DNA of 5,301 nucleotides, from NCBI GenBank assembly GCA_003132765.1, contig PKYU01000384.1:1-5301 (forward strand), given 5' to 3'. Made by a program: the position numbers and the translations under genes. The notes beneath the pieces are model-generated. The model made no database searches, was not told where the DNA came from, and saw only the letters and a program-made list of their open reading frames with translations. This document shows, one piece after another, positions 1-5,301 of this stretch; position 1 is the first letter of the stretch; the number at the start of each line of letters is the position of its first letter. This DNA is from Chitinophagaceae bacterium. GTDB lineage: Bacteria; Bacteroidota; Bacteroidia; Chitinophagales; Chitinophagaceae.

Positions 1-3000
1 GATATTGTGGGGGCGCCTGAAAGGGAATTCCAGATTAATGTGGACAATTATAAAATGCAAAGCGCCAATGTAACTTATGATGACATTGCTAATGCTGTGA
101 AGCAGGAGAATGCAGATATATCAGGTGGCTTACTTGATGTAGGTAATATGAAAAGGACCCTGCAGGTAAAAGGCCAGTTTAAAAATGTTTTTGATATTCA
201 AAAAATAATTATCAGGAACACAGGTGGCGCTCCTATTTATTTAAAAGATATTGCCGATATAAAAGATACGGTTAAAAACAGCGAAAGCTATGCCCGTTTA
301 AATGGCAAGAATGTAGTTACATTGAGTATTGTGAAACGTTCCGGGGAAAACCTGATTGAAACATCAGATGCAGTGAAAAAAACGGTTGAGGAAATGAAAG
401 GCAATATATTTCCCAGTAACCTTAATGTTGTTATCACAGGCGATAGAAGCATTTCCACCCGTACTTCATTTAATGACCTGGTAAATTCCATTGTAATAGG
501 GTTTATTCTTGTATTGCTCATCCTTATGTTTTTCATGGGCGTTACGAATGCGTTTTTTGTGGCGCTGTCAGTTCCGTTGAGTATGTTCGTTGCATTTTTA
601 TTTTTGCCGGTCGCAAGTTTAATAACGGGTTCGGATGTTACCTTAAACTTTATGGTTCTTTTTGCGTTGCTCTTCGGGTTAGGAATTATCGTGGATGATG
701 CTATCGTAGTAATAGAAAATACACATAGAATTTTCGTTGAAAATAAAGGGAAACTTTCGGCTATGGAATCGGCAAAAATTGCTGCAGGAGAGGTTTTCGT
801 GCCTGTATTATCAGGAACCCTTACAACTCTTGCCCCGTTCTTCCCGTTACTTTTCTGGCCGGGAATCATAGGCAAGTTCATGATCTATTTGCCAACGATG
901 CTCATATTTACGCTGACGGCCTCGTTGATTGTTGCTTTCATTATGAACCCGGTTTTTGCCGTTGATTTTATGAACCATCCGGATGATATTGGAACGAAAA
1001 GAAAATCGGATGTATTTACGCGGCCGGCATTTTGGTTAACGCTGGCCCTAGGTATTATTTTGGATCTATTGCATGTAACATTTTTAGGTAACATTCTTAT
1101 TTTATTATCAATATTAGTTGTAGTAAATACTTATGTGTTTGATGACTTGATTCATAAGTTTCAAAACAAAGCATTGACGGCCATTATGCACCGTTATGAA
1201 ACACTATTAAAATGGGCACTTTCAGGATGGAAACCTGTTGGTCTTCTCCTTGGCACTTTCGGATTATTGATATTCTCAGTACTCCTTTTTAACCTGAGAA
1301 AAGTTCCGGTTGTTTTCTTTCCAAAAGGTGATCCGAATTTTATCTACGTGTATTTAAAAATGCCGGTGGGTACTAGTGTCGATTACACCGATTCTGTTAC
1401 CAAAGTGCTGGAGAAAAGAGTAACCCATGTTCTTGATCCAAATGGGAAGCCCAATCCTATTGTTGAAAGTATTATTTCAAATGTTGCAGTAGGTGCATCA
1501 GACCCAAGCAGTGGCGACAACAGTACACAACCCAATCTTGGAAGGGTCCAGGTTTCATTTGTTGAATATGCAAAGCGTGATAACAGATCGACAGCCCCAT
1601 ATCTTGATTCCATAAGAAATGCATTAAAAGGAATACCGGGTACACAAATCGCTGTAGCGCAGGAATCCAACGGGCCGCCTACAGATCCGCCAATAAATAT
1701 TGAAGTGCAGAGCGAAGACTTTAACAAGCTTACTTCCACAGCTAAATTATTAAAGTCGTATTTAGATAGCCTTCAAATACCCGGTGTGGAAGAATTGAAA
1801 ATGGATGTTGACCTTACCAACCCAGAAATTACACTAACGGTTAACCGTGAGAGAGCATTGATTGAGGGAGTTTCAACCGCACAAATAGGCCAGCAATTAC
1901 GCACCGCATTATTTGGCAGGGAAGTTTCTAAAATAAAAGATGGGGAGGATGAATATAAGATACAGTTACGCAACAGTGAAGTACAGAGGCGGAGCCTTTC
2001 CGAACTCTTAAATACAAAAATAGTATTCCGCGACATAGCTGCGGGTGGAGCAATCAAACAAATTCCAATAACCACATTGGTAGATGTTGATTATACCAGT
2101 ACTTATGGAAGCATTAAAAGGAAAAATGTAAAACGTGTAATCACTTTATTTTCGAATGTGCTTGATAAATATACTCCCACGGAAGTGAATGCCAAAATAA
2201 AGACAGCCATTGATAATTTTCCAAAGTTACAACCTGGCGTTACGATCACACAAACCGGCGAAGGTGCCCAGCAGGCAGAGACAGCAGCTTTCCTCGGTAA
2301 AGCTTTGGTAATGGCGCTGATGATTATACTTTTCATTTTGGTAGTGCAGTTCAATTCAGTAAGTAAGTCAGTAATTATTTTAACTGAAATAGTATTCAGC
2401 GTTATCGGTGTGCTGCTTGGCTTTGCCATTACAGGAATGCAGGTTTCGGTTGTAATGACTGGTTTGGGGATTGTTGGCCTCGCGGGAATTGTTGTAAAGA
2501 ATGGAATCTTGGTAATTGAATTTGCTGATGAATTGCGGGCGAGAGGCATGAAGACGAGAGAGGCTGTAATAAAAGCAGGAAAAACCAGAATTATTCCCGT
2601 AATGCTTACAGCACTGGCGGCGATACTTGCCTTAATACCATTAGCCATTGGTTTTAATATAAATTTTGTTATGCTGTTTGCTAAGCTGAATCCGCATATA
2701 TTTTTTGGAGGAGATAGTGCCCAATTCTGGAAACCTCTCTCATGGACAATTATATTTGGATTGGCATTTGCGTTTTTTATGACATTGATAATGGTACCAA
2801 GCATGTATATAATTGCCGAAAGACTAAGGCGCCCAATGCGCAGGCATTTTGGTGGCAAATGGATTTCAATGTTAGGCATACCTCCTCTTACTTTTATATT
2901 GATGCCATTGATGCTGGTTACGATGTTTATTCACCGCGGGCAAGCAGCAAGAAGAAAAAGAAAGATGGGAAATAAATATGATGAAAAATGGACGGGTAGC

Positions 3001-3009
3001 TGGTTCTAG
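1..3009 (+). CDS. RND multidrug efflux pump permease, AcrB/HAE-like (5' end missing)
   Basis: Inner-membrane proton/drug antiporter subunit that would pump substrates outward with a periplasmic adaptor and a TolC-like channel. The frame is open from base 1, so the GTG at 7 is an internal valine codon, not a start. Codon 8 onward matches the region around AcrB residue 182, so about 175 N-terminal residues (first membrane helix, part of the porter domain) are missing. Codon numbers count from base 1. Periplasmic porter sequence covers codons 1-155. Helices 2-6 lie at about 160-320, with GLGIIVDDAIVVIEN carrying the proton-relay pair Asp232-Asp233. A second periplasmic domain spans about 435-765. 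Helices 8-12 lie at 767-937, including Lys833 in VVKNGILVIEF, equivalent to AcrB Lys940. The Asp pair favours HAE (drug) over HME (metal) pumps; the substrate is unknown. Odd features are a two-helix insert between helices 6 and 7 (codons 343-379), a longer loop before helix 12, and an extra C-terminal hydrophobic segment (953-978) followed by a basic tail. A terminator follows the TAG stop, so this is the last gene of its unit. Confidence 0.96.
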   Translation, partial: DIVGAPEREFQINVDNYKMQSANVTYDDIANAVKQENADISGGLLDVGNMKRTLQVKGQFKNVFDIQKIIIRNTGGAPIYLKDIADIKDTVKNSESYARLNGKNVVTLSIVKRSGENLIETSDAVKKTVEEMKGNIFPSNLNVVITGDRSISTRTSFNDLVNSIVIGFILVLLILMFFMGVTNAFFVALSVPLSMFVAFLFLPVASLITGSDVTLNFMVLFALLFGLGIIVDDAIVVIENTHRIFVENKGKLSAMESAKIAAGEVFVPVLSGTLTTLAPFFPLLFWPGIIGKFMIYLPTMLIFTLTASLIVAFIMNPVFAVDFMNHPDDIGTKRKSDVFTRPAFWLTLALGIILDLLHVTFLGNILILLSILVVVNTYVFDDLIHKFQNKALTAIMHRYETLLKWALSGWKPVGLLLGTFGLLIFSVLLFNLRKVPVVFFPKGDPNFIYVYLKMPVGTSVDYTDSVTKVLEKRVTHVLDPNGKPNPIVESIISNVAVGASDPSSGDNSTQPNLGRVQVSFVEYAKRDNRSTAPYLDSIRNALKGIPGTQIAVAQESNGPPTDPPINIEVQSEDFNKLTSTAKLLKSYLDSLQIPGVEELKMDVDLTNPEITLTVNRERALIEGVSTAQIGQQLRTALFGREVSKIKDGEDEYKIQLRNSEVQRRSLSELLNTKIVFRDIAAGGAIKQIPITTLVDVDYTSTYGSIKRKNVKRVITLFSNVLDKYTPTEVNAKIKTAIDNFPKLQPGVTITQTGEGAQQAETAAFLGKALVMALMIILFILVVQFNSVSKSVIILTEIVFSVIGVLLGFAITGMQVSVVMTGLGIVGLAGIVVKNGILVIEFADELRARGMKTREAVIKAGKTRIIPVMLTALAAILALIPLAIGFNINFVMLFAKLNPHIFFGGDSAQFWKPLSWTIIFGLAFAFFMTLIMVPSMYIIAERLRRPMRRHFGGKWISMLGIPPLTFILMPLMLVTMFIHRGQAARRKRKMGNKYDEKWTGSWF

Positions 3010-3030
3010 AATACCAAAAATTAAAAACTT

Positions 3031-3065
3031 AAAAACCTGCAGGAATCATTTTTGCAGGTTTTTTT
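3031..3065 (+). terminator. Rho-independent terminator of the RND pump gene, possibly bidirectional
   Basis: An 11-bp perfect stem pairs 3031-3041 (AAAAACCTGCA) with 3053-3063 (TGCAGGTTTTT) around an 11-nt loop, and the T run continues to 3065. It begins 21 bp after the pump stop codon. Read on the minus strand, the same stem ends in TTTTT followed by further T-rich sequence, so it could also stop transcripts arriving from the convergent minus-strand genes, although it lies about 270 bp beyond the last of them. The GC-rich core is six pairs, flanked by A-T pairs. Confidence 0.87.
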
Positions 3066-3073
3066 ATTAGATT

Positions 3074-3163
3074 ATGCCTAAAGATTCAACTGAAAGTAAC
3101 CTTTCAAAAGAATTAATAGTTAAGCTGCATAATAAATATAAAAGGGGTTCGTTTAAATTGTAA
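3074..3163 (+). CDS. Doubtful 29-residue ORF
   Basis: ATG at 3074 opens a frame of 29 codons ending in TAA at 3161-3163. The product begins MPKDSTESNLSKEL and ends KRGSFKL; it is hydrophilic and lysine-rich, with no signal peptide or membrane segment. It starts nine bases after the terminator T run, has no visible ribosome binding site or promoter, and resembles nothing I recognise. It may be a chance ORF or the remnant of a longer gene. It is listed only because it is one of two short open frames in an otherwise gene-free gap. Confidence 0.12.
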   Translation: MPKDSTESNLSKELIVKLHNKYKRGSFKL

Positions 3164-3190
3164 TTCTAACCATTTCTAAATGCTAAACCT

Positions 3191-3330
3191 ATGATCGTAA
3201 AAGAAATTGTATGTGAACTCCTTATTGCCACTCACATCATACTTTTTATTCAAACAAAGACTCAGAAGCTAAAACTGTAGAAACTCTAAGTACAGAAACT
3301 AATAATACTTTTGTTTCATCCATCAACAAT
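3191..3330 (+). pseudogene. Possible remnant of a lipoprotein gene (frameshifted signal peptide)
   Basis: ATG at 3191 encodes MIVKEIVCELLIATHIILF, a short charged start followed by a hydrophobic core as in a lipoprotein signal peptide. The frame then derails and stops at 3278-3280. Near base 3249 another plus-strand frame takes over with SNKDSEAKTVETLSTETNN, the hydrophilic Ser/Thr/Glu-rich sequence typical just after a lipobox cysteine. The frame change fits loss of four bases (or an equivalent shift) at the point where a Ser-Cys lipobox would be expected; no cysteine is now present there. The second frame runs on into the antisense of the DsbA-like gene, so nothing of a mature domain remains, and the right boundary is nominal. 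The signal-peptide resemblance is seen directly; the decay history is inference and could be coincidence. Confidence 0.27.
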
Positions 3331-3984
3331 TCAATTTATCATCAGATCAGCAAGGATGATTTTGATGCGTTCGTCAAGGGTTTCAAATTTTGTATATCCC
3401 TGAGCTACCTGGTGAAATTTTCTCTCACTCAATTGGATGAAAATGGATGGGAAACCTGTTACATTTAATTGTTTGCATAAAGCAAATTCATAATATGCAT
3501 GTTCCTTATATTCTTCATCAAGGAGCCTTTCATAAAATTCTTCACCAGGAATATTATATTTTTCAAGCAGCAGACTGTAAGCTTCATCATCGGTAAGATC
3601 GCGCCCCTCAAAATGCAAAGCATATTGCAGGTCTGCAGCAAAACTTACCTGCTGTTCCGGAAAATATTCTTTAAAAATACATAATGCGATAGCAGGTTTT
3701 TCAGAATTGGGGAACCAGTCGCTTTGATCAGGATGCCTTATATGCCACAGATAATCTTCACCGAATTTTGCACCAGTCAGATTTTCTACTTTTTTGTAAC
3801 CGCTTTCAATAAATTTAGCAGAAGCAGCTATTGGTACCGGTTCTTCAGGCAGGATTAAACCTCCAGAAAGAACTTCGAACTCCATCATATTTTTATATTC
3901 TGAAAAGATTTTTTTTATTTCTTCACTGAAGCCATAACACCATCCGCAATAGGCATCATAACAATATATTAAAGTTGGTTTCAT
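3331..3984 (-). CDS. DsbA/FrnE-like thioredoxin-fold protein (predicted protein-disulfide isomerase, COG3531-like)
   Basis: A 217-residue thioredoxin-fold oxidoreductase with a helical insertion, complete in the window. The redox motif is Cys13-Gly-Trp-Cys16 (CGWC) directly after the first beta strand (LIYCYDAY), and the cis-proline loop is Gly177-Phe178-Pro179 in NVTGFPSIFI. The region between, about residues 50-165, is the usual all-helical insertion. Length and the CYDAYCGWCYGF start fit the cytosolic DsbA-family group (COG3531, FrnE-like) rather than periplasmic DsbA. No signal peptide precedes the motif, so it should act in the cytoplasm, probably in thiol-disulfide exchange; the partner is unknown. 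The ATG is supported by AAAGAG (3991-3996 on this strand) six bases upstream. It lies downstream of the glycosylase gene in the same orientation, separated by 186 bp that contain two palindromic repeats, so cotranscription is uncertain. A nearby cysteine (Cys8) and Cys102 and Cys170 are additional to the motif. Confidence 0.9.
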   Translation of the reverse strand: MKPTLIYCYDAYCGWCYGFSEEIKKIFSEYKNMMEFEVLSGGLILPEEPVPIAASAKFIESGYKKVENLTGAKFGEDYLWHIRHPDQSDWFPNSEKPAIALCIFKEYFPEQQVSFAADLQYALHFEGRDLTDDEAYSLLLEKYNIPGEEFYERLLDEEYKEHAYYEFALCKQLNVTGFPSIFIQLSERKFHQVAQGYTKFETLDERIKIILADLMIN

Positions 3985-4006
3985 ATTTTACTCTTTATTA
4001 ATTAAT

Positions 4007-4071
4007 CCCACAAAGTCACAGAGTACATTAAATGCTTTTTTTTCACTTTGTGCTCTTTGTGCCTTAGTGGG
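4007..4071. repeat. Imperfect palindromic CACAAAG-type repeat, copy 1
   Basis: The left arm begins CCCACAAAGTCACAG and the right arm ends TTTGTGCCTTAGTGGG. The arms are imperfectly complementary (about 20 of the outer 28 positions), with a T-rich centre, so the transcript could fold into a long bulged hairpin. The internal CACAAAG heptads recur in inverted form. It ends 22 bp before the start codon of the DsbA-like gene. Repeats of this style are, from memory, frequent between genes in Bacteroidota genomes; their role is not known to me. Confidence 0.88.
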
Positions 4072-4082
4072 AAAAACAATAT

Positions 4083-4152
4083 CCCACAAAGCCACAGCGT
4101 ACACTAAGCTATTTTTTTCTTTTTTCTCTTTGTGCCCTTTGCACCTTAGTGG
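4083..4152. repeat. Imperfect palindromic CACAAAG-type repeat, copy 2
   Basis: A second copy in direct orientation, offset 76 bp from copy 1. The first 25 bases match copy 1 at 22 positions, and the last 26 bases match at 22 positions. The middle differs: it is a longer pyrimidine run (4111-4131) than in copy 1. Both copies are followed by AAAACAAT, so the duplicated unit is slightly larger than the palindrome. Complementarity between the arms is weaker here (about 16 of 25). It starts 18 bp downstream of the glycosylase stop codon and could serve as a terminator or mRNA 3'-end structure for that gene. Confidence 0.86.
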
Positions 4153-4170
4153 AAAACAATCCTTCGTTTC

Positions 4171-4839
4171 TTATAAGTTCAATTCACAAATATACCGTTC
4201 AATATATTCCTGTTTTTTCTTGAGTTTATATTGCATAATAAACCGTGGATGAGGCAAAGGAACTATCTTTTTAAAAAAGTTCATTTCAGCATTTAATTTG
4301 GTGAGATAAACAAAATGTTTTCCTTCACCGAGGCAAAAGGCAACATCTGTTTGGATTCCAAATTTTAGTTGCTTTTGTAAACAGTCAATTACAAAATTTG
4401 GTATACATTTTTCCAATTCCCTTTCGTCATAATAATTTAGATTTTTATTATTTCTTGTAAAACCTAACGGTGAAACAGATGAAATATAAAATCTTCTATA
4501 AAACATTTCAGTTCCACCAAAAGCCTCTATCATTTCGTAAACAAACAAGGAACTTAATTCCTGTTTTTTGGGTAAAACATTTTCAATACCACAAACACTT
4601 TGCAAGCGAATAGGGTCAGTGAAAGGAATGCCGGTAACACCTCCACCAAACCTGCCTGGGTTAATTCCCAGAATTAAATGGCGCTTTTGATTATCCGAAT
4701 AATATTTTTGGTAAAATTTTTTACATAGATTGAAAGTAGATGCATCTTTAAACGGATTCATCACTTCAACATCAGCAGGAAGATCAATTTTTAAATCAAG
4801 GGAATTAAAAAAAGAAAGAATTTTTTTTGAAAGGATCAT
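4171..4839 (-). CDS. SMUG2-like uracil/hypoxanthine-DNA glycosylase (UDG superfamily, DUF4918-like)
   Basis: A 222-residue base-excision repair enzyme that should remove deaminated bases from DNA. Motif 1 is LGINPGRFGGGVTGIPF at residues 57-73, corresponding to the SMUG1 motif GMNPGPFGMAQTGVPFG; Asn60 is the likely catalytic residue and Gly65 lines the pocket. Motif 2 is PLPHPRF (His197-Pro-Arg-Phe200) near the C-terminus, differing from the HPSPRN of classical SMUG1 but, from memory, typical of the SMUG2 branch described in Pedobacter heparinus, which acts on uracil and hypoxanthine/xanthine in DNA. CLGEGKHF (169-176) precedes it. Length is full and no signal peptide is present, so it is cytoplasmic. 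The ATG overlaps the stop of the upstream hydroxylase gene as ATGA, with no clear Shine-Dalgarno sequence, which implies translational coupling. The family call is strong; the exact substrate range is inferred from the family. Confidence 0.88.
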   Translation of the reverse strand: MILSKKILSFFNSLDLKIDLPADVEVMNPFKDASTFNLCKKFYQKYYSDNQKRHLILGINPGRFGGGVTGIPFTDPIRLQSVCGIENVLPKKQELSSLFVYEMIEAFGGTEMFYRRFYISSVSPLGFTRNNKNLNYYDERELEKCIPNFVIDCLQKQLKFGIQTDVAFCLGEGKHFVYLTKLNAEMNFFKKIVPLPHPRFIMQYKLKKKQEYIERYICELNL

Positions 4840-5301
4840 GAAGCTTTTTTCAATGCTGGTTTTGATACAGTTTTCACTTCATTAAATTTTTCATCATAAT
4901 CACTTCTGATGGTATGCAACCAACGATCCCACCATAAAAAGTATAAACCATAATTGCCTTTAAAATATTGATGATGCTGATTATGATTTACAGAAGTATT
5001 GATCCATTTACCCAGCCAGTGCCTGCTGAAGCCTTTGGGATATAATTCATAACCCAAATGGCCATATACGTTATAGACGATCATCATGAGGAAGAATACT
5101 CCAAGCTGAATAAGCTGAATAGGTATCGTAAACAGAAACACCACAAAGATCCCCGATTCCACAATTGCTTCCAAAGGATGAAATGCATAGGCGGCCCATG
5201 GTGAAGGATTAGTGGAATGATGGTGTACCAAATGAAACAACCTGAATAATTTTTTATGATGCATCAGGCGGTGTGTCCAGTAAAAGTAAGTATCATGAAT
5301 C
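4836..5301 (-). CDS. Fatty acid hydroxylase / sterol desaturase family membrane protein (N-terminus outside window)
   Basis: A membrane-bound di-iron oxygenase of the fatty acid hydroxylase superfamily, which hydroxylates or desaturates lipids using O2. The frame stays open to the window edge: before the internal Met at 5264 the sequence reads IHDTYFYWTHRL, so the true start lies beyond 5301 and an estimated 50 or more residues are missing. Counting from the first full codon (5300-5298), the histidine clusters are HRLMH (10-14), HLVHH (23-27) and HNQHH (106-110), the last followed by YFKGNYGLYFLWWDRW. NPSPWAAYAFHPLEA (31-45) is the conserved segment after the second cluster, and a hydrophobic hairpin lies at about 45-78 between the clusters. 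The C-terminal tail is short and lysine-rich. It overlaps the glycosylase gene by 4 bp and is upstream of it in the same operon. The substrate (fatty acid, sterol-like lipid or carotenoid) cannot be told from the sequence. Confidence 0.92.
   Translation of the reverse strand, partial: IHDTYFYWTHRLMHHKKLFRLFHLVHHHSTNPSPWAAYAFHPLEAIVESGIFVVFLFTIPIQLIQLGVFFLMMIVYNVYGHLGYELYPKGFSRHWLGKWINTSVNHNQHHQYFKGNYGLYFLWWDRWLHTIRSDYDEKFNEVKTVSKPALKKAS

Larger units (their letters stand above)
3066..3330. other. Convergent intergenic region with no convincing intact gene
   Basis: This AT-rich stretch separates the pump's terminator from the 3' end of the DsbA-like gene. It holds one doubtful 29-codon plus-strand ORF (3074-3163), a small 6-bp inverted repeat TGAAAG-taac-CTTTCA at 3091-3106 without a following T run, and a plus-strand stretch that looks like a broken lipoprotein gene start (3191-3330). 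I see no tRNA-like fold, no insertion sequence ends and no obvious terminator directly behind the minus-strand gene that ends at 3331. Confidence 0.6.

Noticed and set aside
288..2879. Several long minus-strand open frames (288-881, 885-1094, 1383-1739, 1773-2075, 2103-2879)
   Set aside because: They lie wholly antisense to the well-conserved pump gene and their translations show no recognisable domain; they are frame shadows.
2742..2975. 77-residue plus-strand frame inside the pump gene
   Set aside because: It overlaps the conserved helix 12 coding region in another frame and has no domain features.
3306..3313. TACTTTTG on the plus strand, matching the Bacteroidota -7 consensus TAnnTTTG
   Set aside because: No TTG-type -33 element at the right distance and no plus-strand gene downstream; such a short motif is expected by chance in AT-rich DNA.
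3246..3323. 25-residue minus-strand ORF just after the DsbA-like gene (begins MDETKVLLVSV)
   Set aside because: Very short, no ribosome binding site, and antisense to the possible lipoprotein remnant; no support as a gene.
4007..4152. CRISPR array interpretation of the tandem repeats
   Set aside because: There are only two copies, each is a 65-70 bp imperfect palindrome, and no spacer-length unique sequence lies between them.
4187..4194. TATATTTG on the minus strand, a TAnnTTTG match that could drive the DsbA-like gene
   Set aside because: It lies inside the glycosylase coding end, lacks a -33 partner at normal spacing, and would give a leader of nearly 200 bases through both repeats; possible but unsupported.
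4067..4252. 61-residue plus-strand frame over the repeat and the 3' end of the glycosylase gene
   Set aside because: It begins at a GTG inside repeat copy 1, runs antisense into a confident gene, and has a low-complexity composition that follows the pyrimidine-rich repeat centre.
4836..5264. Taking the Met at 5264 as the start of the hydroxylase
   Set aside because: The upstream in-frame sequence encodes the conserved DTYFYWTHRL lead-in to the first histidine cluster, so the Met is internal and the gene continues past the window edge.

Overview
The window reads as AT-rich chromosomal DNA of a member of the Bacteroidota, plausibly a Sphingobacteriia/Chitinophagia-type organism. This is inferred from four things: a SMUG2-type (DUF4918-like) DNA glycosylase, a family best known from Pedobacter and relatives; CACAAAG-type palindromic intergenic repeats; weak or absent Shine-Dalgarno sequences; and a long RND pump variant of a kind I associate with this phylum. 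No database search was possible.

Layout. Positions 1-3009 (+) hold the 3' part of a large RND (AcrB/HAE-type) efflux pump permease; roughly 175 N-terminal residues lie outside the window. A strong hairpin terminator follows at 3031-3065. Positions 3066-3330 carry no convincing intact gene: one doubtful 29-codon ORF and a possible decayed lipoprotein gene start. Three genes then lie on the minus strand, converging on the pump gene: a cytoplasmic DsbA/FrnE-like thioredoxin-fold protein (3331-3984), a SMUG2-like uracil/hypoxanthine-DNA glycosylase (4171-4839), and a fatty acid hydroxylase/sterol desaturase family membrane enzyme (4836-5301) whose N-terminus runs off the window edge. Between the first two sit two tandem, imperfectly palindromic repeat copies (4007-4152).

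How the genes relate. The hydroxylase and glycosylase genes overlap by 4 bp (ATGA) and are almost certainly cotranscribed and translationally coupled, though no shared pathway is evident. The DsbA-like gene lies 186 bp further downstream behind the repeats and may belong to the same transcript or have its own promoter. The pump gene is the last gene of a separate unit, whose adaptor and outer-membrane partners would be expected upstream, outside the window.

I see no mobile element, CRISPR array, RNA gene or clearly novel multi-gene system. The points most worth a second look are the paired palindromic repeats, the extra membrane segments of the pump, and the glycosylase with its divergent second motif coupled to a lipid-modifying enzyme.
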